A stretch of 19,303 nt of DNA, from assembly GCA_037440545.1 (NCBI GenBank), contig JBBITX010000025.1:1-19303 (forward strand), given 5' to 3'. This stretch comes from JAVZIQ01 sp037440545 (lineage in GTDB: Archaea > Thermoproteota > Bathyarchaeia > Bathyarchaeales > Bathycorpusculaceae). The notes below the pieces were generated by a model. The model saw nothing but the letters and a program-made list of their open reading frames with translations. It was not told where the DNA came from and ran no database searches. Positions 1-8,089 of this stretch are shown piece after piece. The first letter of the stretch is position 1. Each line of letters opens with the position of its first letter. Position numbers and translations under genes: made by a program.

Positions 1-1
1 A

Positions 2-2725
2 TCACCCCAACACCCATGTTTCATAGCATACACCCACATCAGGATGAAGCCTACGCCTAAAAGCTTCTGGAAGAGCATCCATTAAACCGTAAATGTCTAC
101 CCTTTCCACTTCGACGAGTATGCCGCTGGCAACTTGACCTACTGTGTTTCTAGATGCAGGTTTTGAAGGAACTAATAGGTCTATAGCTCCTCCCCTATCT
201 ATTAGTGGGTCTAAGGATATCAGGTCGGCTCTGGCTCCGTGATGTATCTGCACGCTTCCAGGCTTAATCCTTTCAGTGACGTAGGCTGCGGCGAGAACGG
301 CTCCAAGTTCATTGAAAATTTTCACTATGTCTCCATGCTTTATCCCCCTTCGAGCAGCGTCTAATGGGTGGATCCATACAGGCTCGTATAGATAGCCGTC
401 TGGACCCCTAATTTTGCATGTGGCGATTTCCCTAAGCCAAGTTATGTCGTCTCCTTGGGCATGAAACCTCCATTTTGGATGGTTGGATATTAAAAGCAAC
501 GTATACTTTTTGGCCCTGGGATGGAGTAGGCTTTCCTGATGCGTTTGACCGTAAGCTATATACCGGGGGATAGGCGGTCTCTCGTCATCTTCTGGAAAGT
601 GTTTAGCTAAACCAGTTGAATAAATTTCAATTTTGCCGGTGGGCGTGTCCAGTCCTTTACCTTCAGGTAGCTCGTAGTACCAGGTTAGGCCCGGCTTTGC
701 CCCCCATGTTAACCCATCTTTTGCCGCTATTTCGCTCTGTATTTTTTTCCACTCTTCCCATGTTGGACAATCGGGGATAACTATTTTCTTCTTCTTGAAC
801 TCCTCCCAGCTTATTCCCAGCGTTTTGTAAGCGTAGGAGTTTTCATACATTTCCTTCATGCGCTCTTCAGCTGGGGGGAAGGCTTCTCCAATCCCGAGCC
901 TTTGGGCTATTAAGCGGCATATTTCGTAATCGCTTTTCGACTCCCCTATGGGTTCGACGCATTTATCTTGGTATGCAAACATGCTTACGAAAGACCTTGT
1001 ATCCTGTATCAGATCTTCATGCTCCAGTATAGTTTGAGCTGGAAGTATAAGGTCGGCGAAAACCAAGTCGTTTTCAAACCATGGGTGAACAGCTACAATA
1101 AACTCTATGCTTGGGCTTCTATAAGCCTCTATTATCTTACTATTCCAACATGTAATATAGCATGCATTCTCATTCCATATCATATGTATTCCCGGATGTC
1201 CCTCAGGGGGAAAGGTGTACTTCTTAAATTGGTCCTCTCTGGATGCACTTATAGCTCCTGTGCCATACCAAGATATTGGAGGATTAAGAATCGCCTCTGG
1301 CACGAGTACTTTTGGAATAAATACTGGAGACACAGCTGAAACAGTATACTTAGCCATTGGTCCTGCTACAAACGTCGTTGAAAACTCTGGATATTGGGGG
1401 AAAGGCGCAAGTCTCTTCCCTGTTCCACCGCCATAAAATCCTCTCAGAAATTGTCTTCCAGGCTTTCCTAACCCCTGCATTGCCATGCATATAACCTCTA
1501 ATCGAGCTAACTCGTGGGAGTATGGCCCCCTAATTTTTGGGCCTCCGAAGAAAAGGGCTATGGAAGTCTTCTTCTTTGCCCAAGCTTTAGCCAAAGCCTT
1601 TATAGTCTTCGAGGGGATTCCGGTTATTCTTTCAGCCCACTCTGGTGTTTTAGGGACGCCATCCTCATCGCCTGTCACATATTTGGCGAAATCTTCGAAG
1701 CCTACGCAGTGCGTTTGAAGGAAGTTTTTGTCATAAGTTCCATCCTTTATCCACAAATATGCAATGGCCAAGTAAAGGGCAGAGTCAGTGTTAGGCAGAA
1801 TTGGTATCCACTTATCTGCATGTATGGCGTTTGCAAAATTGCAGTCGGGAGATATAGCTACTATTTTTATCCCAGCCTCCTTAAACCAATGACATGTTAT
1901 GCTTCCTATCTGCCCACCGAACCCGGCTACTGTACATTCAGGATCACAGCCTGTCATAATCAGCATCTCAGCATTCTCCAGCACATCTTCGAATATGGCG
2001 TCTTGATGTGGGAGACCAGCATGAGGTCCCTCCATCCCCCAAACGTGTTTTGCACCCCAGTAATAGCCTTCCCAACTGTCTGGGTTTCTAACCTGCTGAG
2101 TCCATCCGCCCAGCCTTCTAAACAGTTCAGAAGAATTGCCGTGCACCGTTTGTACAGCTCCCCCCTGTCCATGCCCATCTGACTGAACTAAGACAGCGTG
2201 TAACCCATACTTCTCCCTCACCCGCTTAATCTCCTTCTCAATTATGTCTAAGGCTTCATCCCATGATATCCTAACAAACCCACTTTTACCCCTGTTTTGG
2301 GTGTTCCTGTTTTCAGGGCTCCAATCAACTCTCTTGAGAGGGTACCTAACTCTGTTCGGCGAATACAAACGCTTTTTATATGCTAGGCTAACCCAATATG
2401 GCAAGCTTTTAGCCGGCTGGGTGAAGGTTTTCCCACGAGCCTTTATCTGATATATCCTCACATTTCCAAAGTGAAGCGGCTTAATTCTCAATATCCTCCC
2501 ATTTTTAACATGAACCTCTAATGGCTCCGCAGAACCTGAGATCCCTCCCAAACCATGACTTACATAACACACTTTCACTTCATCTCTTTTCTCTCCGCTA
2601 TTTGCATTTTTAACAGCTTCGGACCTCAATGTTGCTTCGCAGTTTGATGCTACACCAGTGAACATATTTCCGAGAAAAGAAATCTGGCTGGATAAAGCTT
2701 CAATATCCATATTATATACCTTCAC
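2..2725 (-). CDS. Molybdopterin enzyme, transhydroxylase-type large subunit (paralogue 1)
   Basis: This 907-residue protein belongs to the DMSO-reductase superfamily and most resembles the large subunit of pyrogallol-phloroglucinol transhydroxylase. It has no N-terminal Cys cluster motif, as in that enzyme. The family motif N214-P-D216-S217-W-E-G would supply the Mo ligand Ser and the catalytic Asp; H185 and Y445 (in PQYPEF) are candidates for the other catalytic residues. The Tyr equivalent to Tyr152 of the Pelobacter enzyme is not evident. The cofactor-binding C-terminal domain is complete. About 50 extra N-terminal residues precede the part shared with the 866-aa paralogue. The first start is GTG at 2725; ATG at 2710 follows a GGTGA at 2726-2722 and may be the real one. 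The stop lies at the window edge and overlaps a possible GTG (5-3) for a small-subunit gene outside the window. The fold is secure; the substrate is unknown. Confidence 0.85.
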   Translation of the reverse strand: MKVYNMDIEALSSQISFLGNMFTGVASNCEATLRSEAVKNANSGEKRDEVKVCYVSHGLGGISGSAEPLEVHVKNGRILRIKPLHFGNVRIYQIKARGKTFTQPAKSLPYWVSLAYKKRLYSPNRVRYPLKRVDWSPENRNTQNRGKSGFVRISWDEALDIIEKEIKRVREKYGLHAVLVQSDGHGQGGAVQTVHGNSSELFRRLGGWTQQVRNPDSWEGYYWGAKHVWGMEGPHAGLPHQDAIFEDVLENAEMLIMTGCDPECTVAGFGGQIGSITCHWFKEAGIKIVAISPDCNFANAIHADKWIPILPNTDSALYLAIAYLWIKDGTYDKNFLQTHCVGFEDFAKYVTGDEDGVPKTPEWAERITGIPSKTIKALAKAWAKKKTSIALFFGGPKIRGPYSHELARLEVICMAMQGLGKPGRQFLRGFYGGGTGKRLAPFPQYPEFSTTFVAGPMAKYTVSAVSPVFIPKVLVPEAILNPPISWYGTGAISASREDQFKKYTFPPEGHPGIHMIWNENACYITCWNSKIIEAYRSPSIEFIVAVHPWFENDLVFADLILPAQTILEHEDLIQDTRSFVSMFAYQDKCVEPIGESKSDYEICRLIAQRLGIGEAFPPAEERMKEMYENSYAYKTLGISWEEFKKKKIVIPDCPTWEEWKKIQSEIAAKDGLTWGAKPGLTWYYELPEGKGLDTPTGKIEIYSTGLAKHFPEDDERPPIPRYIAYGQTHQESLLHPRAKKYTLLLISNHPKWRFHAQGDDITWLREIATCKIRGPDGYLYEPVWIHPLDAARRGIKHGDIVKIFNELGAVLAAAYVTERIKPGSVQIHHGARADLISLDPLIDRGGAIDLLVPSKPASRNTVGQVASGILVEVERVDIYGLMDALPEAFRRRLHPDVGVCYETWVLG

Positions 2726-3186
2726 CGCTTCAAATTAGTGATAACTTATGTAATTGTTCAGTTTAAAAATTTATCTCAAAAATCTAGATTTACTTATTGA
2801 CAAGAGGCTTCCATTTATGAGAGTGCAGGGGACTAATGTAGTTTTACCAGCATATGCCTAGTTAAAGATTCATCTAATTCAACAAACCTTTTAGTCACCA
2901 TAACTAAGCCTCGATAAAATCTGTTTCAGCAGCGCTAGATATGGTTCTAGCAAATAACAGAATCCATGAAAGGAGACGGTTATTCAAAAACGTATACGCC
3001 TTTCTAACTCCCTTTACACCTTATCTTTCTCGCCTTTTAACAAACTATCAGCCGCCATCACAAAATGGGTATGCTATAAACTTTGATCGATAACTCTTGC
3101 AAGAAAAGTTGTCAAAGCCAATCGTGAAATAGTAAGTATGTACATAAAGAGAATAGAGGATATGATGTACTTTTTAAGTCAGGCCT
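2726..3186. other. 461-bp intergenic gap without a convincing gene
   Basis: Besides the promoter elements at 2762-2791, this stretch has frequent stops in all frames. Only tiny open runs occur on the minus strand (for example 22 codons ending at a TAG near 2835), with no recognisable family. A 6-bp inverted repeat, GCTAGA at 2934-2939 and TCTAGC at 2946-2951, could form a small hairpin. It may be the remains of a lost gene, but nothing identifies one. Confidence 0.5.
2762..2791 (-). promoter_or_regulatory. Putative promoter with 12-bp palindrome for the 2-2725 gene
   Basis: Read on the minus strand, a TATA-like AATTTTTAAAC lies at 2772-2762, about 37 bases before the GTG start. Eight bases further upstream is a perfect 12-bp palindrome, AAATCTAGATTT (2780-2791). 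The position, next to where TFB would bind, suits a transcription-factor operator. Both are seen in the sequence; the function is inference. Confidence 0.45.
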
Positions 3187-4068
3187 TTACATTACTCTTA
3201 AAACTGAGCTGGAGCCAAGTTTTTTTGCTAGCCAAGGGAGAGGGTTAACGAAATGTTGATCGAATCCTAGGGGTGTGTCTTTAATGCCTAATGCTATTGC
3301 CAATATTTGAGTGAAATAAATGATTGGGACGTCTCCAATCTCTCCATACTTTAATTTAACCTTCTCTTGCATTTGGTCAAGGTTAAAGTGGCATAGGGGG
3401 CAAACAACGCTGATGGCCTCCGCCCCTTCTGTTAATGCTGAGTGAAGTATGGAATATGAATGTTCAACGACTGAGTCGAAGGAGACGGCTGCTAGATAAG
3501 AGCCGCAGCATTCCATTTTATATGGAAAGTCAACGGGTTCGCAGCCTAGGCTTATTAAAAATTCTTCGAATATGGTTGGGTTTTCCGGATTATCCAGTTT
3601 AATTTCACCATAGGGACGTAGGAGTAAACACCCATAGTATGGGGCTATTTTTAAGCCTTCCAAATTCACTTTTACAAGCTCCGCCAGTTTATTGAAGGTG
3701 ATTTTATCCCTCAAAAACTCCAGAAAGTGAATGACTTTAACCTCTCCTCTGTATTCTTCTCCCAAAAACGTGTTTATTTGTTCCCTTTTCTTAGCGTCCT
3801 TTGCCATGGTGGAGTTGGTTTGTTTTAGCACATTATAGCAGAGGGCGCATGTTGTCATTAACTCGTTTCCAACTTTTTTTGCATCTAATAATGTGCGGAC
3901 AGAGCCATACATGTCAGCAGGGTTAGTTGTGAAGAACGCCCCACAGCAAATGCCTGGAATTTCTACAAGATCTATTTCAAGGGACTTGGCAATAGCTTTC
4001 ATCGGTAAGTTAAGGCCTGTAGTCCTGGAATATGGAATGCATCCAGGGTAATAGGGTAAAGTAATCAT
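3187..4068 (-). CDS. hdrB: Heterodisulfide reductase subunit B (HdrB-like)
   Basis: HdrB carries the disulfide-reducing noncubane [4Fe-4S] clusters of heterodisulfide reductase. This 293-residue protein has both complete CCG domains: C10, C41-C42, C74/C77 and C147, C187-C188, C223/C226, with the family's C-x(30-39)-CC-x(31-36)-C-x2-C spacing. The length is usual for HdrB and no membrane segment is present, so it is cytosolic. The ATG overlaps the hdrC stop (ATGA, 4068-4065), indicating translational coupling. Whether the substrate is a CoM/CoB-type heterodisulfide or another thiol is unknown; no methanogenesis gene is in the window. HdrA is encoded 4 kb away rather than in this operon. Confidence 0.93.
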   Translation of the reverse strand: MITLPYYPGCIPYSRTTGLNLPMKAIAKSLEIDLVEIPGICCGAFFTTNPADMYGSVRTLLDAKKVGNELMTTCALCYNVLKQTNSTMAKDAKKREQINTFLGEEYRGEVKVIHFLEFLRDKITFNKLAELVKVNLEGLKIAPYYGCLLLRPYGEIKLDNPENPTIFEEFLISLGCEPVDFPYKMECCGSYLAAVSFDSVVEHSYSILHSALTEGAEAISVVCPLCHFNLDQMQEKVKLKYGEIGDVPIIYFTQILAIALGIKDTPLGFDQHFVNPLPWLAKKLGSSSVLRVM

Positions 4069-4532
4069 TTTGAATATCCCCCCTCAGATATTGCTTTAGC
4101 TTGGATGAAATATTTCTTTAAACGGGTTGCTGGATGAACTGTAGGTAAATTCACTGAACTGTATTTGCTGCGGACAGCGACCAAAGCTTGCAAAGGCAGC
4201 TGATCTGACATATCCGTAGTATAATCTAAAAAGTTTATCCCGCTAGTTAATATTAAAAATCTTAGAGACTCCATTAGTTTCGGGATGTCTATCTCCTTGG
4301 GACATCGGGAAACACATGTAAGACAGGATGCGCAAAGCCATATAGTTTTGGATTCAAGTACCTGTTGATATCCCAGCTGAATTAGCCTTACGAACTGGTG
4401 GGGCTTCACATCCATAACCTGTGAAATGGGGCATCCGGCTGTGCATTTGCCGCATAAATTACATGAGAAAACATTTTGTCCACTTGCATCTACAATTTTT
4501 TTCGTAAACTCTCGACTGACCTGTGAAATCAT
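4065..4532 (-). CDS. hdrC: Heterodisulfide reductase subunit C (HdrC-like)
   Basis: HdrC is the small ferredoxin-type subunit that passes electrons from HdrA to HdrB. This 155-residue protein has two classic [4Fe-4S] motifs: C24/C27/C30/C34-P and C67/C70/C73/C77-P. It lacks the transmembrane partner typical of HdrDE systems, so it belongs to a soluble Hdr. It is the first gene of an hdrCB operon that diverges from the Mo oxidoreductase at 4611. No good Shine-Dalgarno precedes the ATG at 4532, and a TATA-like stretch (about 4553-4568) lies close, so the transcript may be nearly leaderless. Confidence 0.92.
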   Translation of the reverse strand: MISQVSREFTKKIVDASGQNVFSCNLCGKCTAGCPISQVMDVKPHQFVRLIQLGYQQVLESKTIWLCASCLTCVSRCPKEIDIPKLMESLRFLILTSGINFLDYTTDMSDQLPLQALVAVRSKYSSVNLPTVHPATRLKKYFIQAKAISEGGYSK

Positions 4533-4610
4533 TGTTGGGCGCCTTTCGGAACTACAAAATTAATAAAGGGGAGTATATTAGTATATCCTTTTCTAGCCTA
4601 TGAAAAGGCG
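4533..4610. promoter_or_regulatory. Divergent promoter region, hdrCB and Mo oxidoreductase
   Basis: This 78-bp gap separates two divergent operons. On the plus strand, a purine-rich stretch and AGTATATTAGTATATCC (about 4572-4588) resemble BRE/TATA elements 25-35 bases before the ATG at 4611. On the minus strand an AT-rich TTTATTAATTTT box lies about 20-35 bases before hdrC. Close packing suggests shared control (inference). Confidence 0.45.
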
Positions 4611-6716
4611 ATGCAAATGGAAGTTCCAAGCAAGCTGAAGGATGCGAGGGTTACAAAATCATTCTGCCACGTTTGCCCTTTTCGCTGTCCAGTGGAGGTT
4701 TACGTAAAAGATGGAAAGGCGATTTATACTAGGGGTAACCCAGATGCACCTAACACCAGAGGTAGAAGATGCGTAAAGGGTTTGGCGAGCATATATTTCG
4801 CATACGACCCAGATAGGTTGAAATATCCTTTAATGAGGGTTGGTGAAAGGGGCGAGGGTAAGTTCAAAAGGATAACATGGGACGAAGCTTTTGAAACAAT
4901 TGCTAAAAAACTAACGGAGATAAAGGAGAAGTATGGGTCTGAATCCGTGGTTTCAATAGATCATGGACAGGGATGTGTTTCGTTTTACAGAAGTTTTCTA
5001 TATCTCCTATACGGAACGCCAAACCTTTATGACCATACAGCGGCCTGCGATGGAACATTTGATGCTGCATGCATAATTACGTTTGGAACTTTCTGGGCTT
5101 TGGAGGATTACGAAAAATCTAAGTACATAATTTTATGGGGAAAGGAACCTCTTGAATCTCCGAGAATAGTTGGTTTACTTCGAGGTCTTATGGAGGCAAA
5201 GGATAGGGGGGCAAAACTTGTTGTTGTTAACCCAAGGTTGTCAAAGACCGCTGAGAAGGCTGATGAATGGGTTCCAATTAAACCAGGCACCGATGGTGCA
5301 ATGGCCCTAGCCATGGCCAAAGTTATAATTGATGAAGAATTATACGATCGTGATTTTGTGGAGAAATATTGCTACGGCTTTAAAGAATATGTGGAACATT
5401 TAAATTCGAAGGGGTATACTCCTGAATGGGCTGAGGGGATTACAGGAGTTCCGGCGGCAACCATAAGAAGGATTGCTAGAGAGTTTGCAACGGCTAAGCC
5501 AGCCATTTCAAGCGCATATCATGGATTTGCATGCTACACTAATGGATTTGAATCTATGAGAGCTGTGTTAATGCTGAACGTGTTAACTGGAAATCTGGAT
5601 AAACCTGGAGGTTTAATACTTACTGGGAGTCCTAGAGGTCTAAATCCAGAATTGAATATGCCAATAAGCGTTCCGGAGGAGGAGCGGGCGAAAATTGAAA
5701 AGCCATCATTGCGGGATGCTTTAGGCTTTTCCCTAGCTCCAGATTTTCCATCCTGTCTGCTGCCAAAAGTAATACTGGAAGGAAATCCTTACCCAGTCAA
5801 GGCTATTATACTTTCACAGATTAATCCCATTATGAGCGATGCGAATACAAAGCTGTGGATAGAGGCGTTTAAAGCCTTAGAATTTTCCGTTGCAATAGAC
5901 ATCTATCTAAGTGAAACAGCAATGTACTGTGATATAGTATTACCCGACGTCTGCTATTTTGAGAGGTATGATATACTGCAGGGATTTGGATATGCTCCTA
6001 TGGTGCTCTACTCTGAACCTGCCCTTCCACCGCCTGGGGAGGCAAAACCAATTTATGAAATTGTAAGGGGAATAGCGGAAAAAATGGGTTATGGGAAATA
6101 TTTCCAGTGGAATTCAGAGGAAGAATGGATGAAGAAAATGATAGAGGGTTCACCATTCACGCTTGAAGAACTAAGGGAAAAAGGCTTCTGGCTTGGTGAA
6201 ACAAAGTTTAAGAAATATGAAGATGGCCTTCAAACTCCAACGGGTAAAGTGGAAATATACTCTACCCTCCTAGAGGTTGTGGGACATAACCCACTGCCGG
6301 AATTTAAACAGCCAGCCGTTGTTCCAGATGACAGGTACCCTCTAAGATTGATAAGTGCCAGAATGCCTTTTCAAGCCAACCTTACAACGCAGAACATTCC
6401 AATGTTGATGGAAATTGAAAGTGAAAATTGGGCTGAGATCAACCCGAAAGATGCGGAGAAATACGGAGTGAAAAATGGAGAATATATGGTCATAGAATCT
6501 CCCTTGGACAGCATCACAGTAAAGGCGAAGGTTACTGAAGGCATAATGCCAGGCGTCATATGCGTTATCCACGGTTTCGGATTTGGACATTGGAGCATGG
6601 GAAAATATGCTAAGGGGAAGGGGGCGAACATTAATAAGCTTATAGACACATATGTGGACCCGATAAGTGGGGCTGTAGCCTATAACGAATGTAAAGTTAG
6701 GGTGAGGAAAGCATAA
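4611..6716 (+). CDS. Mo/W-bis-MGD oxidoreductase catalytic subunit with N-terminal [4Fe-4S]
   Basis: This is a 701-residue DMSO-reductase-superfamily catalytic subunit. The N-terminal cluster motif is C19-x2-C22-x3-C26-x27-C54. C146, in HTAACDG, sits where the metal-ligand Cys occurs in the polysulfide/thiosulfate reductase, formate dehydrogenase and acetylene hydratase groups. The acetylene hydratase Asp next to the second cluster Cys is replaced by Pro23, which argues against that activity. There is no twin-arginine signal, so the protein is cytosolic. Its stop overlaps the ATG of the ferredoxin subunit by one base (TAATG, 6714-6718), making a two-gene operon without an NrfD-type membrane anchor. 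The substrate cannot be told; a redox partner of the neighbouring Hdr proteins is a reasonable inference. ATG at 4617 is an alternative start. Confidence 0.88.
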   Translation: MQMEVPSKLKDARVTKSFCHVCPFRCPVEVYVKDGKAIYTRGNPDAPNTRGRRCVKGLASIYFAYDPDRLKYPLMRVGERGEGKFKRITWDEAFETIAKKLTEIKEKYGSESVVSIDHGQGCVSFYRSFLYLLYGTPNLYDHTAACDGTFDAACIITFGTFWALEDYEKSKYIILWGKEPLESPRIVGLLRGLMEAKDRGAKLVVVNPRLSKTAEKADEWVPIKPGTDGAMALAMAKVIIDEELYDRDFVEKYCYGFKEYVEHLNSKGYTPEWAEGITGVPAATIRRIAREFATAKPAISSAYHGFACYTNGFESMRAVLMLNVLTGNLDKPGGLILTGSPRGLNPELNMPISVPEEERAKIEKPSLRDALGFSLAPDFPSCLLPKVILEGNPYPVKAIILSQINPIMSDANTKLWIEAFKALEFSVAIDIYLSETAMYCDIVLPDVCYFERYDILQGFGYAPMVLYSEPALPPPGEAKPIYEIVRGIAEKMGYGKYFQWNSEEEWMKKMIEGSPFTLEELREKGFWLGETKFKKYEDGLQTPTGKVEIYSTLLEVVGHNPLPEFKQPAVVPDDRYPLRLISARMPFQANLTTQNIPMLMEIESENWAEINPKDAEKYGVKNGEYMVIESPLDSITVKAKVTEGIMPGVICVIHGFGFGHWSMGKYAKGKGANINKLIDTYVDPISGAVAYNECKVRVRKA

Positions 6717-7237
6717 TGTCTCGTAGGGGTTTTTTCATCGATATTGAAAGGTGTATTAAATGCCATGCATGCGAGATAGCCTGCCGAGTCTGGAACGGCA
6801 TAACTGTCCCATCATATAGAACTGTCTTAGAAATTGAAAATGGCACATACCCCTTAGTGGAGAGGACAAACGTTTCTCTAGCTTGTATGCACTGCGAAGA
6901 ACCCTACTGTGTTGCAGCATGTCCAGCTAAAGCCATATCAAAAAGGGAAGACGGAGTAGTGCTTGTGGATAAAGAGAAGTGTGTGGGCTGCAGACTCTGC
7001 AGCTGGGTATGTCCCTTCGGGGCTCCAAAATATGGGCCAGACATGAAAATGCAGAAATGCACATTCTGCGATGATAGACCGAACTGGATGCCTAGAGCAT
7101 GTGAAGAAGTTTGCCCGACAAACGCAATAGTCTGCGGAACAGTAGACCAGCTGGAAAAGACGGCTATGGAGAGGAAAGGACAAAGGCTTATCTCATTGTT
7201 GAAAGGAAAGAAGGCAGCCCTTTATATACTTCCCTAG
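6716..7237 (+). CDS. Four-cluster ferredoxin subunit of the Mo oxidoreductase
   Basis: This is a 173-residue electron-transfer subunit of the DmsB/PhsB/HycB type. Four [4Fe-4S] sites are visible: C13/C16/C19/C23; the CMHCEEPYC...CP group; CVGCRLCSWVCP; and CTFC followed by an insert and CEEVCP. It starts at the last base of the preceding gene's stop codon, so the pair is surely co-expressed. No signal peptide or membrane segment is present. It would carry electrons between the 701-aa catalytic subunit and a soluble acceptor. The gene is convergent with the methyltransferase gene, leaving about 40 bp; ATTTTGTTTT near 7271-7280 could help end transcription. Confidence 0.92.
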   Translation: MSRRGFFIDIERCIKCHACEIACRVWNGITVPSYRTVLEIENGTYPLVERTNVSLACMHCEEPYCVAACPAKAISKREDGVVLVDKEKCVGCRLCSWVCPFGAPKYGPDMKMQKCTFCDDRPNWMPRACEEVCPTNAIVCGTVDQLEKTAMERKGQRLISLLKGKKAALYILP

Positions 7238-7278
7238 CTGAATTCACATATACGCCAACCAAAATGGGAAATTTTGTT

Positions 7279-8088
7279 TTAAGGCTTTAAGCCGCTAATT
7301 ATGCAATATCCGACCTTTCCACTTAACCAATAATGGAATGAGATCTTTTGTAGAACGTCCCTATTTATATTGCAACAAGATTTAACCCCAAAATCCTTTT
7401 CATCTAAGTTCAACACTTCCTCCTTCACATTTCTTTTATGATCTTTTAGGAACTGGTAAATCGAGTCGATTATATGTGTGGAAACATCTTCGCTCTTAAC
7501 ATTTATTAGCCCCGCTCTTCTGAACTTATCTATGTAATTCTCTAAAGTTTCAGCGCCAGATATACAGTCTGCATATAACAAGAAGCGGTTCGCATCATTA
7601 GGCAGATTTCCCTTCAAAAAAACGTCTGAGATAACTATTTTAGCTCCTGGCTTTATAACTCTCCTCATCTCTGTTAACACCTTTAACTTGTCTGGAAAGA
7701 GGCATAATGAACATTCGCTTATAGCTGCATCGAAAGTATTGTTTTTGAAAGGAAGGCTTTCAGAGTCTGCGGCTATAAAATTAACCTCCTGCAGATCTAA
7801 CATTCCAGTCCAAGTGTTTGCATACCTAACCATTTTCAATGATAGGTCGACTCCAACAACCTCCCAACTAAAATTTGTGGCCAGATAAAACGCTGTTGAG
7901 CCGGCTCCAGAAGCCACGTCAAGAACCTCAAGGCCATGCTGCAATCCTATTTCCCGAGCAATCTTTTCTGTTAGTTCTATGCCTCCAGGATGGTAGCAGA
8001 CAGGTGCCCAGGAATTGGAATCTTCGTCCAGCCTTTCTTCATAGAACTGTTTAACTGATTTTTTAATGTCTGTTAACCCTTCTTTCAA
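7279..8088 (-). CDS. Class I SAM-dependent methyltransferase, ArsM-like
   Basis: This 269-residue protein has a Rossmann methyltransferase core: motif I VLDVASGAG (55-63), the acidic D81 of strand 2, and the post-motif VIKPGAKIVISDV (134-146). Residues around C175 (LYADCISGAE) resemble the Cys-containing motif of arsenite methyltransferases. Further cysteines are C31, C126, C129, C238-C239 and C262. The start is TTG at 8088, one base after the hdrA stop, with a good GAGGT at 8099-8095; no other start in the first 80 codons would keep the domain whole. Co-transcription with hdrA suggests a thiol- or redox-linked job, but arsenite, a small thiol, or a cofactor could each be the substrate. Confidence 0.82.
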   Translation of the reverse strand: MKEGLTDIKKSVKQFYEERLDEDSNSWAPVCYHPGGIELTEKIAREIGLQHGLEVLDVASGAGSTAFYLATNFSWEVVGVDLSLKMVRYANTWTGMLDLQEVNFIAADSESLPFKNNTFDAAISECSLCLFPDKLKVLTEMRRVIKPGAKIVISDVFLKGNLPNDANRFLLYADCISGAETLENYIDKFRRAGLINVKSEDVSTHIIDSIYQFLKDHKRNVKEEVLNLDEKDFGVKSCCNINRDVLQKISFHYWLSGKVGYCIISGLKP

Positions 8089-8089
8089 T

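Noticed and set aside
1514..2182. 222-codon plus-strand frame
   Set aside because: It lies wholly inside the well-supported molybdopterin enzyme gene on the other strand and has no domain features.
2726..3186. Small minus-strand open runs that might be a decayed regulator or transposase
   Set aside because: The runs are under about 35 codons, frequently interrupted, and show no recognisable motif or Shine-Dalgarno; no terminal repeats of a mobile element were seen.
4611..6716. Acetylene hydratase as the function of the 701-aa Mo/W enzyme
   Set aside because: The overall layout is similar, but the catalytic Asp beside the second cluster cysteine is Pro23 here.
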